From assembly GCA_938041335.1 (NCBI GenBank), contig CALIAF010000008.1:1-64000 (forward strand): a DNA stretch of 64,000 bases, given 5' to 3'. The notes beneath the pieces are model-generated. The model searched no databases. It worked only from the letters and a program-made list of their open reading frames with translations, and had not been told where the DNA came from. Made by a program: the position numbers and the translations under genes. The DNA comes from an uncultured Ulvibacter sp. (GTDB taxonomy: Bacteria > Bacteroidota > Bacteroidia > Flavobacteriales > Flavobacteriaceae). This document shows, one piece after another, positions 30,828-40,448 of the stretch. Position 1 is the stretch's first letter; every line of letters starts with the position of its first letter.

Positions 30828-30861
30828 CTTCGGAAATATACAACCTTTAAAATTTCCGAAG
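30828..30861. repeat. Perfect 10-bp inverted repeat CTTCGGAAAT / ATTTCCGAAG with 14-nt spacer
   Basis: Read directly: 30828-30837 and 30852-30861, between divergent genes. Confidence 0.95.
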
Positions 30862-30942
30862 AAAAGAAATTGCTCTCTTGACTTAAGTTCATCTTCGCCT
30901 TCGATTTTGAGTTAGGTTTTGATTTCATTTTAGATTTCATCG

Positions 30943-30950
30943 TATCTTTG
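30943..30950 (+). promoter_or_regulatory. Bacteroidota -7 element (TATCTTTG) upstream of hflX
   Basis: TATCTTTG 8 bp before ATG 30956; TTTG at 30918-30921 is a candidate -33 with about 21-bp spacing. Confidence 0.5.
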
Positions 30951-30955
30951 CCTAT

Positions 30956-32167
30956 ATGCTAGACGAAAAGAAAATAGAATACGAAAAAACCATTCTCATT
31001 GGTGTCATAACACAAGACCAAAATGAAGAGAAATCTAAAGAATATCTTGATGAATTAGAGTTCTTAGCCTACACGGCAGGTGGCGAGGTGAAGAAACGAT
31101 TTACACAAAAGATGTCATCTGCTAACCCAAAAACTTTTGTGGGTGCAGGGAAAATGGAAGAAATACAAGCATATATAGAAACGCATAATATTGGCACGGC
31201 TATTTTTGATGATGAGTTGAGCCCAGGACAACAACGTAACATAGAAAAAATACTGGAGTGTAAAATCATAGATCGCACCTACCTTATCCTAGATATTTTT
31301 GCACAACGAGCACAAACAAGTTATGCACGCACTCAAGTAGAATTAGCACAATATCAATATCTTCTGCCACGATTAACCGGATTATGGACACACCTTGAAC
31401 GCCAGCGTGGTGGTATAGGAATGCGTGGACCAGGAGAGACCGAGATAGAAACTGATAGACGTATTGTGCGCGATCGCATCACGCTCTTAAAGAAAAAAAT
31501 GCTCGCCATTGACAAACAGATGGCCACACAACGTGGCAACAGAAAATCGCTCATTAGGGTAGCGCTTGTTGGGTACACAAACGTGGGGAAATCTACTTTA
31601 ATGAATGTGATAAGTAAGAGCAAAGTATTTGCAGAAAACAAACTCTTTGCCACCTTAGATACGACGGTGCGTAAAGTAGTTATAGGCAATCTTCCCTTCT
31701 TGCTTACAGATACGGTTGGGTTTATTAGAAAATTGCCTACGCAATTAGTGGAGTCCTTTAAAAGTACACTAGACGAAGTTCGCGAAGCAGATTTATTGTT
31801 ACACGTGGTAGATATTTCGCACGAGTCTTTTGAAGATCACATAGATTCTGTAAACACTATTCTTACTGAAATTAAGAGTGCAGATAAGCCCATCGTGATG
31901 GTCTTTAATAAAATTGATGCTTATGAGCCAGAAACTATTGATGAAGACGATCTAGTCACAGAAAAGACGAAAGCACATTACACGCTAGAAGACTGGAAAC
32001 GCACGTGGATGAATACAGAAAACAATGCCGCTATCTTCATTTCTGCAACCCATAAAGAAAACTTAGATAATTTCAGAAAAATCGTTTATGACAAAGTACG
32101 TGAGTTGCACAGTACACGTTTCCCGTATAACAATTATCTATATCCTGACTATCACGAAGAAGAGTAG
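30956..32167 (+). CDS. hflX: GTPase HflX
   Basis: RGGIGMRGPGETEIETDRR, GYTNVGKSTL, DTVGFIRKLPTQLVESFKSTL. Confidence 0.97.
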   Translation: MLDEKKIEYEKTILIGVITQDQNEEKSKEYLDELEFLAYTAGGEVKKRFTQKMSSANPKTFVGAGKMEEIQAYIETHNIGTAIFDDELSPGQQRNIEKILECKIIDRTYLILDIFAQRAQTSYARTQVELAQYQYLLPRLTGLWTHLERQRGGIGMRGPGETEIETDRRIVRDRITLLKKKMLAIDKQMATQRGNRKSLIRVALVGYTNVGKSTLMNVISKSKVFAENKLFATLDTTVRKVVIGNLPFLLTDTVGFIRKLPTQLVESFKSTLDEVREADLLLHVVDISHESFEDHIDSVNTILTEIKSADKPIVMVFNKIDAYEPETIDEDDLVTEKTKAHYTLEDWKRTWMNTENNAAIFISATHKENLDNFRKIVYDKVRELHSTRFPYNNYLYPDYHEEE

Positions 32168-32415
32168 AATGATTTTAGATTGTGGATTGACGATTTTTGG
32201 TTGTTGATTTTCTCCTTCGGAAATTTTAAACGTTAAAAACCTGCAACAAATTTAAAGTGTTGTTCTAGTCATTGCCCTTTGACTCCCGATAACTATCTGG
32301 ACATGGTGACTTTTATTTTAAATCACAGTCGTGCTGAGCCTTTCAAAGTACATCAACAGCAGTCAATTTTCTGGTATTAGCCCTTTTTTACAATTCGCCA
32401 CTCACTGCTCAATAC

Positions 32416-33219
32416 TCACAACTCACTCAAAAATTTATAGCCAAGCAACATCTTCAAGTTTATCGAATCAACTTGCTTATAAGCAACATCAGCATCATCT
32501 GCAAAAGTGGGTGGTTCTAAGCCCAGTACTTCGGCTTTGGCAGTATAGTACTCTTTTTTTAAGGGGTGTGCAGGGTGCACGGCGTTAAATATTTTACCAA
32601 ATTTTTGTTGTTTTATTATTTCAGAAAGAACCCCGATACAATCGTCACGATGTATCAAGTTAACAGGAGCACTGCCTCCTCCTAAGTTTTTTCTGCCAGC
32701 GAGAAATTTTACCGGCTGGCGAGATCCACCATAAAGGCCTCCAAAGCGAACAACACTCGTTTGTAAAGTTGGTGCGTTAAAAAACAATTGCTCGACTTGA
32801 AAAAGCTGACGTCCCGCATCGTGTTCTGGCGCAGGTAGATCTCGTTCTGTCACTATTGCTTGACCGTCGCCATAGACCGATGTACTGCTAATAAAAATAA
32901 CTTCTGAAACGCCACTTGCTTGAACCTCTTTTAAAAAATGAGACATCTTACCCACATAATTGGATCCCGAGTTTCTGCGGAGTCCTGGCGGAATCATAAT
33001 GACCAAAATAGCCGCATCCTTTAGCAAGCCTTGTGGCGAACCTATTACTCCTTCTTCTGTCAAATTTACCTCGTAAGCATCCATACCCTTTGTCTGCAAA
33101 GTACTCGCCTTCTTTACTGAAGTCACAGATCCTTTAACGCGATAACCAAGTGTCATTAATTGTTGTGCCAGCGGCATCCCTAACCAGCCTAAACCAGCAA
33201 TTGCAATGGTATTACTCAT
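32416..33219 (-). CDS. NAD(P)-dependent epimerase/dehydratase-like protein (SDR, YeeZ-like)
   Basis: GLGWLGMPLAQQL Rossmann motif, ISSTSVYGD, VVRFGGLYG, NLIHRDDCIG. Confidence 0.88.
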   Translation of the reverse strand: MSNTIAIAGLGWLGMPLAQQLMTLGYRVKGSVTSVKKASTLQTKGMDAYEVNLTEEGVIGSPQGLLKDAAILVIMIPPGLRRNSGSNYVGKMSHFLKEVQASGVSEVIFISSTSVYGDGQAIVTERDLPAPEHDAGRQLFQVEQLFFNAPTLQTSVVRFGGLYGGSRQPVKFLAGRKNLGGGSAPVNLIHRDDCIGVLSEIIKQQKFGKIFNAVHPAHPLKKEYYTAKAEVLGLEPPTFADDADVAYKQVDSINLKMLLGYKFLSEL

Positions 33220-35577
33220 TTACTGCAATATCATTGGTGATGAAAGAGAATCATTTTTTTGCAACACCATACTATCTAGTTCAAATGTCTTTCTGGTAAT
33301 AATGGCATCTGTATTCACAAAAGGCATAGGCATCATATGATCAGGTCTTTTGTTGATACTAAACTGCGGGTGTGTCAATAAATCATAAGAATATTCCATC
33401 ACCGTAAAGCGAGGCATTTCAGTAGTTCTAGTGCTATATTTTAACTCTAGAGAATCCGTATCTGCGACAAAGTAGCGTAATAAACGGTTGCTTATTCTAT
33501 CTGTAAAACCGCTTATCGCCGTGTCCTGAGAAACCTGCTGCCCGTTAATCTCTAGGGTCTCAAAATTAAATGCTTTGTCAAGATACACAAAGAGTTCGTG
33601 TGTGTTTCGTTGCGGCACAATAGTTACTGTAGTGGTACGATGATCTAGTGCAATAGAATCTGCATCCAATCTAATAGTTGCTGCCGCTATCTCTTTTGCG
33701 GGTGCTTTGTTTGCATAAGAGAATCCTCCATTATACTTGCTTCCGGCTGCACTTTCAATATACTTTGAAGCCTTTTCTGGAGTATCGCCTAAATACCCTT
33801 TGGTCCACTCATCAAGATTCGTGTCATAGGTGAGCCAATAGTTTTCATTTTTGTCTTGATCTTGATAATATAATAGACTGTTAGGTTTTTTACGATCTTC
33901 TGTATAATCGCTTTTAGCGTGCGCAATAATAAAGCAACCTATCGCCATCACAAAAGTGAACATGGCAATAAAGTTTTTCCAGCGATAAAAACCGACTACA
34001 GGAACTAATAAACCGAAAGTTAGAACGGTAAAAACACTGGTTAATACCAACATTTTTAAACCAAGACCCACTGGAAAAAACTGAATGAGTGGTGAAAAGA
34101 AAAATAGTGCTGGCACACTCAATAGTGTGAGTAATAATAAACTTGGTTTTTCTTGACGTATAAGCACATAAAATGACAACAAACCGAAGAAAACAGGAAT
34201 AATCCAATACGCAGCACCTTTTAAAATAACAGCAACGGCAACATTAATTATTAACCAGAACACTAGTGGTGCCACGTAATAACTTACTACGTGATGCTTT
34301 GTTTTGTACTTCTTATACACTTTAAAACAGATGGCTAAACTTAACAGTACAAAAAATGCAATATACCAGTGCCCGTTATAGGTAAATCCATGCTGTATAT
34401 CGTTGTATTGAGGATACACTGCTTTTAAGATGGTCCAACCAAAATAACCAACCACACCAGAGATAACTAGTGATACTAAAAATGCACCAAAACCTCTAAA
34501 GATTTCTTTTGTTTTTAATCGTCCTTTCTTAATACCTAAAAGAAGTAGTATTATAAAAATGACAACTGCAATGATGAGCATTGGGATGACCCAAGAAAAA
34601 GGATAGCTTATCATTTTTACCAAAGGAGCGTTTACATAAACGTAATCTTCTTCTGCCTTTAAACCAGATAGATCTACTTCGGTAAAATGGTGTAATAAAG
34701 GGAGTAAATAACTCCCTTGATGCTGCAAGGTTTCGCGATCGAGATTCTCATAATTATCACTCTCCGTATGATAGTCAAAATGATCATCAATAAATGCAAA
34801 AAAGAAACTATCTATGTCACCATCTTCTCTAAACACTGTAGAATCTGTGTCATTAGGCAACATCTTATAGATGCTATACATTAAGGAAGAAGCCACTGGA
34901 TATTCTGGATTTGCATCAATAAATGCTTTTACAAGATTTGCATTCCCTCCATTGGTTTCCAGAATCATATTACTAGGACCGCCACTACCTCTAGCCTCAA
35001 AATTAAGTACAAGACCAATATTATCAACAAGTTCACTACTTTCTACAAAGGTTTGTGCCCCATCAAGGCCATTCTCTTCAGCATCTGTAAAGAGCACGAT
35101 GATATCATTTTTTGGTGTTTTTCCAGAAGCCTTATAGGCTCTTAAACTTTCAAGAATAGTAACTACACCACTTCCTGCATCACTCGCCCCAAAAGAAGGC
35201 ACTTTTGCGCTGTCATAATGCGACAGTAAAACCAAAGATTTTCCTTCACCACTCCCTTTTAAAACACCTACAATGTTTTTAGGTTTTACGAGGGCACGAC
35301 GCCATTGGTTCAAGTTAAATTCATCTTGAACGCGTGTTTCGAGCCCTAATGCATTCAATTCTGAAATAATATATGCTCGAACTCTTGTATGCTCGTCGCT
35401 ACCATGAAAGTGTGGTGCTTTAGTAATTTCTTTTAAAGGCACAAGGGCTCTTTCTGTAGAAAATTCAGTTTCTGCAATTGAGGCAGGAGTACCTTTTTGC
35501 GGCATTAAACTATAAAAACTATAATAAATGCAGCCTAATACAACAAGGAGTGAAATGATTCCAGCTATTCTTTTCAT
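33220..35577 (-). CDS. M28 family metallopeptidase with C-terminal transmembrane segments (start probably MKRIAGIIS at 35577; ORF extends to 35691)
   Basis: LLSHYDSAKVPSFGASDAGSGVV, LFTDAEENGLDGAQTF, FNFEARGSGG, multiple hydrophobic helices. Confidence 0.93.
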   Translation of the reverse strand: MKRIAGIISLLVVLGCIYYSFYSLMPQKGTPASIAETEFSTERALVPLKEITKAPHFHGSDEHTRVRAYIISELNALGLETRVQDEFNLNQWRRALVKPKNIVGVLKGSGEGKSLVLLSHYDSAKVPSFGASDAGSGVVTILESLRAYKASGKTPKNDIIVLFTDAEENGLDGAQTFVESSELVDNIGLVLNFEARGSGGPSNMILETNGGNANLVKAFIDANPEYPVASSLMYSIYKMLPNDTDSTVFREDGDIDSFFFAFIDDHFDYHTESDNYENLDRETLQHQGSYLLPLLHHFTEVDLSGLKAEEDYVYVNAPLVKMISYPFSWVIPMLIIAVVIFIILLLLGIKKGRLKTKEIFRGFGAFLVSLVISGVVGYFGWTILKAVYPQYNDIQHGFTYNGHWYIAFFVLLSLAICFKVYKKYKTKHHVVSYYVAPLVFWLIINVAVAVILKGAAYWIIPVFFGLLSFYVLIRQEKPSLLLLTLLSVPALFFFSPLIQFFPVGLGLKMLVLTSVFTVLTFGLLVPVVGFYRWKNFIAMFTFVMAIGCFIIAHAKSDYTEDRKKPNSLLYYQDQDKNENYWLTYDTNLDEWTKGYLGDTPEKASKYIESAAGSKYNGGFSYANKAPAKEIAAATIRLDADSIALDHRTTTVTIVPQRNTHELFVYLDKAFNFETLEINGQQVSQDTAISGFTDRISNRLLRYFVADTDSLELKYSTRTTEMPRFTVMEYSYDLLTHPQFSINKRPDHMMPMPFVNTDAIITRKTFELDSMVLQKNDSLSSPMILQ

Positions 35578-35694
35578 GGGTGGTAATTTGAGTTTAAAAG
35601 TACGATATTTTAAAGTTTTATTATTTCCGAAGTAAAAGCAAGGCGCAGGCTTGATATTTATTTGTAACTTAGATTCTTCTAAACTACTCAAAAT

Positions 35695-36156
35695 ATGGCA
35701 ATTAAAAGTTTTACAGGCAAACGCGCAAAACCTACAAAAGGAAGTGCATCAAACATTAAGGTTTCAGATTATATGAGTCGTAACCTCACCACATTTTCTC
35801 CTGATCAATCTGTAATGGAGGTAATGAATGTTTTGATAAAAAAGAAAATTTCTGGCGGACCCGTTGTCAATGATAAAAATGAGTTGCTCGGTATTATTTC
35901 TGAAGGAGATTGTATGAAAGAGATTAGTAATAGCCGTTATCACAACCATCCCATGCAAGATGTAAAAGTACAGGACCATATGGTGACTGCTGTAGAAACA
36001 CTAGATGGAGGTATGAATGTTTTTGATGCAGCAGATAAATTTCTTTCTTCTCGTAGAAGACGTTTTCCTATTCTAGAAAACGGAAAACTTGTGGGTATTA
36101 TTAGCCAGAAAGATGTGCTAAAGGCTGCTATTGACTTGAAAGGGCAGACTTGGTAG
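35695..36156 (+). CDS. CBS domain-containing protein
   Basis: Two CBS repeats: VSDYMSRNLTTFSPDQSVMEVM... and VQDHMVTAVETLDGGMNVFDAADKFLSSRRRRFPILE. Confidence 0.93.
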   Translation: MAIKSFTGKRAKPTKGSASNIKVSDYMSRNLTTFSPDQSVMEVMNVLIKKKISGGPVVNDKNELLGIISEGDCMKEISNSRYHNHPMQDVKVQDHMVTAVETLDGGMNVFDAADKFLSSRRRRFPILENGKLVGIISQKDVLKAAIDLKGQTW

Positions 36157-36222
36157 CTTCGGTACAATTTTAATTAGAATCACTCAACCACCTTAAAGAA
36201 GGGTTTTTGTTTTAAACTCTGG

Positions 36223-36582
36223 CTACAATGTAATATCAACCTTTACCATTAAAAACCAATCATCTTCTAGTTCTAAATAGCCTTGATCGTACACATAATA
36301 ATAAGTCGATCCTTTTTTTGTGATGTATTGTCCTGTGAAGAATTTAAAGTTAAAACCATGTTTTAGTAAGGTTTCTCTTTTGGTTTTCGTTTTATCCTTT
36401 GTATTGAGTTTTGAAAGAATCCTGTGGTTTTTACGTAAGCGGTTATTAATATTACGCACTAGGTTGCTTTGATCCTTATTGAGACTATTATTATGAGCAT
36501 TTCGGCAGGCATCGCCACAGAATTTTTTATCTGCACGACCTAAAATACGACCTCCACATTCTGGGCACTGTTTTTCCATCAC
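36223..36582 (-). CDS. Small zinc-ribbon protein (DUF2116-like)
   Basis: CPECGGRILGRADKKFCGDACRNAHNN. Confidence 0.78.
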   Translation of the reverse strand: MMEKQCPECGGRILGRADKKFCGDACRNAHNNSLNKDQSNLVRNINNRLRKNHRILSKLNTKDKTKTKRETLLKHGFNFKFFTGQYITKKGSTYYYVYDQGYLELEDDWFLMVKVDITL

Positions 36583-36703
36583 ATTAATAATTAATTACAA
36601 AACTAAGGTGTCTATTTGCTAAATGCGTCAATTACGTTTTGTTTAAAGATATAAAAATTGACGGAATGAAAAAGGAATCTTACAATTCTGAATGGTCTTC
36701 AAT

Positions 36704-36734
36704 AAAAAAGCCCCTAGATACAACTAGAGGCTTG
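36704..36734 (-). terminator. Rho-independent terminator of the T9SS gene
   Basis: AAGCCCCTAG-atacaa-CTAGAGGCTT hairpin with T-run on the minus strand. Confidence 0.8.
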
Positions 36735-36786
36735 ATTAATTTATTTGGTTAACCGTGTTACTTTTTAATCACTCTTTTGGTAATGG
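36704..36786 (-). repeat. 83-bp perfect direct repeat copy 1 (terminator plus 3' coding end)
   Basis: Identical to 40366-40448 (offset 3662). Confidence 0.96.
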
Positions 36787-39700
36787 CACCAGCATCTGTA
36801 GTTACTCGTACAAAGTACACTGCGCTGCCTAAACTAGACATATCTAACGGGTAGGTATTAAGACCATCCACAACAATCGTGCTCACCACTCTTCCTCGAA
36901 TATCGGTAACAACTACATTGTTCACCAACGTTCTTGGAGAAACAATATTCAAAACACCATTGGTTGGGTTTGGTGACAATACTATTGCATTAAGGTTGAC
37001 TTCGTTTGTTCCTAGAATATTACGGTCAACAAATTGTAATGTAAATCTGTTATAGAAAGTACCTTCTTCACTTGTAAATTCATAGTCTACTTTACTCAAG
37101 TTAGTTACCGTACCAAATACATTATCTACAAGATAAGCATCGTGGCTCTCTAATGCAGGTCCATCAAAATCAGATAGCGATACGCTATACGTTGTGTTCT
37201 CTTCTATTAATGAAGAGAAACCAAGTTGTATTTGCATATCTGCATCAAATGATTCTCTACCCTGAATACTGTATCCATTAGTTACATCTCCATCAATCTG
37301 AGAGAATAATGATACTACGGTACCCATTCTATAGTTATCGTAAGCAGCATCATATCCAGCAGTTGCTTGATCCATAAATCCAATCAATGTGCTTCCACCT
37401 ATTTCATAAGTTTTACTAGTAATATTTAACCAGATACGACTTCTATCTTCATTTGCTGCACGTAATGTTGTGTTACCAGCTGTTAATCGCATACTGTTAT
37501 TAAATGTTGCTGTTCCTGCTCCTGATGCAAATACTCCAAAACCTTGAGCAGTAGAGATGACACCATTAGGTGTTGTTCCAGCACCTGATGCAGCTAAACC
37601 ACCAACTCCGTTATAAACAGATACATCTTGCATATTGAAATTTGCAACATTAGGTCCAGGTATACCTGGATCTGGAGCAGCTCCATGCTCCCAAAAATAC
37701 ACAGCATCTATTTGAGGGTTGATTGCTCCTATAAATATGTCTGCATCAATTGCAGATGCATATGGATTAGATAGCATATTTGCATTCTGTGATCCCGCAT
37801 CGGCAGCTTCTAATAATGGGTATGTTATAACACCAGTATTTAAATTTCCTTGGTCGTAATCGTGCAGAAAAATTCCTCCTGGTGCAGTATATCCTGTTTG
37901 AGGGAATACTAAATAACCAGCACCAGGGCTTAATACACCTGTTGCTGGATTCCAACAATCAAGATCTTCACTTTGAAAATTATAAAGAACTCCTGCTTGA
38001 CCAGCTACTGCTGCATTATCATCAAATAATGAAGCATCAAAAGCTTGCACATTATGCGCAGCTGCATAAACACCTTCACGTGTTTCTGTGGTCATAGGAG
38101 AACCAGACATTATAAAGTCTCTGGTATCAACATCTGGCGTATTTACTTTTACTGTGATCGCACCATTATTTGTTACTATCGCAGCATCATCAACTTGTAC
38201 CACACTACCCGTGTGTGCGACTATTAATGTTCCATTTATAGTGATATCGGTATTTGCCAAAATATAATCATCTGCCGCTACAGTAAGAGTTGCTCCTGCA
38301 TTGACCGTCAGTTTACAGGCTTCAAAAGAACCTAAACCACCGATTGAAGTATCATAATTTGCATCGATAATGACTTCATTAGAAAGACTTGGCAGTATTG
38401 CTCCCCAGCCGGCAGCGCCAAATGTTGCAGTGTCAAGACATATATTACAACCCTCCGCAGGGTTTACTGAAAAATTATCTGTTTGTGAAAACGTAGTGGT
38501 GTCTGTAGGTGATCCAAAAGTTCGATTAATAATAATAATTCCGTCTTCTAAAATCCTATAAGTATTACCCTGAATACCGTCACCAAAAGTATCAGTAATG
38601 TTAAAAGTATATGTGTCTTCTTGCGCAATAGACACTGTTTGCGTAACTGTTACATTACTTGTTGTATATGTCCCTTGTGGTACTTCAAAAAGTGTTGTAG
38701 CTCCTTGAGATAAAGACCACCCAACCTCTGTAGAAAACTGATCTAAATCTATTTGAACTTCAATAACAGATTGACATGCTACGACTTCCACATCATCTGA
38801 TGCAGCACCAGAACAACCATTAGCATCTGTAATACTATAGGTTATAATATGTATCCCAAAACCAGCTGTATCTGGGTCAAAAGCATAAGTCATTCCATTA
38901 CCATCATCGGTAACTCCAGGCCCTGAGTATACCCCACCTATTGGCGTTGCTCCGCTTAAACCAGTTTGCTCGCCAGAGTCAATAGCCATATCAGCAGGAG
39001 CTGCAAAGGTTACTATTGGTAATGCATTTTCTATAAGATTAACTGCTCCAGAAGTTGCGGCACAACCATTGTCTGTTGCTGTTACCGTATAAGGGTTTCC
39101 AACAGTCGTTAAAATAGAAGTAGTTGAAATTCCTGTGTCTCCATTGGACCATAAGTAAGAAGCTGTTGCTCCAGCATTAATAGCGGTTAAAGTTACAGAA
39201 GGAGCTCCCACACAATATTCAAGATCTGTACCTGAAGTAATAATCGATGCGGCTGGTGTACTGTTTACTGTTACGCTAACTTGACCACAGAGACCTGTAG
39301 CTTCATCTACACATCCAACCCCGTCTTCCCCTCTAACATAAAAAGTTGTATTGCTTGATAAAGCCGGAGTTAAAAACGAATTTCCAGATGTAGTACCTAG
39401 TAATGTGCCCCCACAAGTACCACTGTAAATATGCCATAATGTGGCGTCATTTAATGCTCCTGTCCAACTCAATATTGTATTAGACCCCGGGCATATTGAA
39501 TTTGAAGACGCTGTTATAGATGGAATACCTGGATCAACACAAGGTTGGCTTTCAGGTGTGTAAATTAAGTTATCAATTCTAAAATTGATATCTGCGGCTT
39601 GTATTCTAAACTCATCTATGTTACCAAAGTCAGCATTAGGTGAGAAAATTTTTGTACCGTCAAAATCAATATTAACAGTTGTACCAATCTGAATATCATC

Positions 39701-40069
39701 TCTATAGGCACTAATTGTTCCGCTAGGACTTCCAAAAGTTAAATCTAAAATAAGAATACTTTCTAATTTAAACTCTGTACCATCAGCTCTTTCTATTGTC
39801 CATTGTGTAATAGCACCAATATCAATATTATTATCTACAAAACAACCCCCTGTAGGAACATTGGTACTTCTCCATTGAATATGATCTTCTGGCTGAGTAC
39901 TGTTAATTGAAAAAGTAAAGCCAGAAAATGTTACTGTCTTTGTGAGGTCTTGTCCTTCTGTAAATCCCGGATTTTCAAAATCAATAGTAACTTGACCAAA
40001 AGTTACAATAGGCATAAAAAATGCAAGTAATAATATTCTTTTAAATGTTATATCAATATGTTTTTTCAT
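36758..40069 (-). CDS. Large secreted protein with T9SS type A sorting domain
   Basis: Signal peptide ...VTFGQ; C-term LSPNPTNGVLNIVSPRTLVNNVVVTDIRGRVV...AVYFVRVTTDAGAITKRVIKK. Confidence 0.94.
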   Translation of the reverse strand: MKKHIDITFKRILLLAFFMPIVTFGQVTIDFENPGFTEGQDLTKTVTFSGFTFSINSTQPEDHIQWRSTNVPTGGCFVDNNIDIGAITQWTIERADGTEFKLESILILDLTFGSPSGTISAYRDDIQIGTTVNIDFDGTKIFSPNADFGNIDEFRIQAADINFRIDNLIYTPESQPCVDPGIPSITASSNSICPGSNTILSWTGALNDATLWHIYSGTCGGTLLGTTSGNSFLTPALSSNTTFYVRGEDGVGCVDEATGLCGQVSVTVNSTPAASIITSGTDLEYCVGAPSVTLTAINAGATASYLWSNGDTGISTTSILTTVGNPYTVTATDNGCAATSGAVNLIENALPIVTFAAPADMAIDSGEQTGLSGATPIGGVYSGPGVTDDGNGMTYAFDPDTAGFGIHIITYSITDANGCSGAASDDVEVVACQSVIEVQIDLDQFSTEVGWSLSQGATTLFEVPQGTYTTSNVTVTQTVSIAQEDTYTFNITDTFGDGIQGNTYRILEDGIIIINRTFGSPTDTTTFSQTDNFSVNPAEGCNICLDTATFGAAGWGAILPSLSNEVIIDANYDTSIGGLGSFEACKLTVNAGATLTVAADDYILANTDITINGTLIVAHTGSVVQVDDAAIVTNNGAITVKVNTPDVDTRDFIMSGSPMTTETREGVYAAAHNVQAFDASLFDDNAAVAGQAGVLYNFQSEDLDCWNPATGVLSPGAGYLVFPQTGYTAPGGIFLHDYDQGNLNTGVITYPLLEAADAGSQNANMLSNPYASAIDADIFIGAINPQIDAVYFWEHGAAPDPGIPGPNVANFNMQDVSVYNGVGGLAASGAGTTPNGVISTAQGFGVFASGAGTATFNNSMRLTAGNTTLRAANEDRSRIWLNITSKTYEIGGSTLIGFMDQATAGYDAAYDNYRMGTVVSLFSQIDGDVTNGYSIQGRESFDADMQIQLGFSSLIEENTTYSVSLSDFDGPALESHDAYLVDNVFGTVTNLSKVDYEFTSEEGTFYNRFTLQFVDRNILGTNEVNLNAIVLSPNPTNGVLNIVSPRTLVNNVVVTDIRGRVVSTIVVDGLNTYPLDMSSLGSAVYFVRVTTDAGAITKRVIKK

Positions 40070-40365
40070 AATTGAAAATTTGTTAGAATGAACGCGTAAA
40101 ACTATAAATTAAAGCTTATCAAAAAATACGTATAAACACCTATTTTTAATATGTTTATATTAAACTAAAGTTCTCGCCTTCTTAAAAACCTGAATTTAAT
40201 AGCACAAATATAAATAGTAACCTAAATCTTGTCAACCACATATTGATGTGGTTTTTGAGGACAGTTAGTTTTAAGGATAGGCTATTTATATTTAATTGAA
40301 ACACACATATATGCTTGTAGACAAGTAACTTAAGACGCTAATAGCCTCGAATCTGAAAATATCAA

Positions 40366-40396
40366 AAAAAAGCCCCTAGATACAACTAGAGGCTTG
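40366..40396 (-). terminator. Rho-independent terminator of the second T9SS gene
   Basis: Same hairpin as 36704-36734. Confidence 0.8.
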
Positions 40397-40448
40397 ATTA
40401 ATTTATTTGGTTAACCGTGTTACTTTTTAATCACTCTTTTGGTAATGG
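40366..40448 (-). repeat. 83-bp perfect direct repeat copy 2 (terminator plus 3' coding end)
   Basis: Identical to 36704-36786. Confidence 0.96.
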
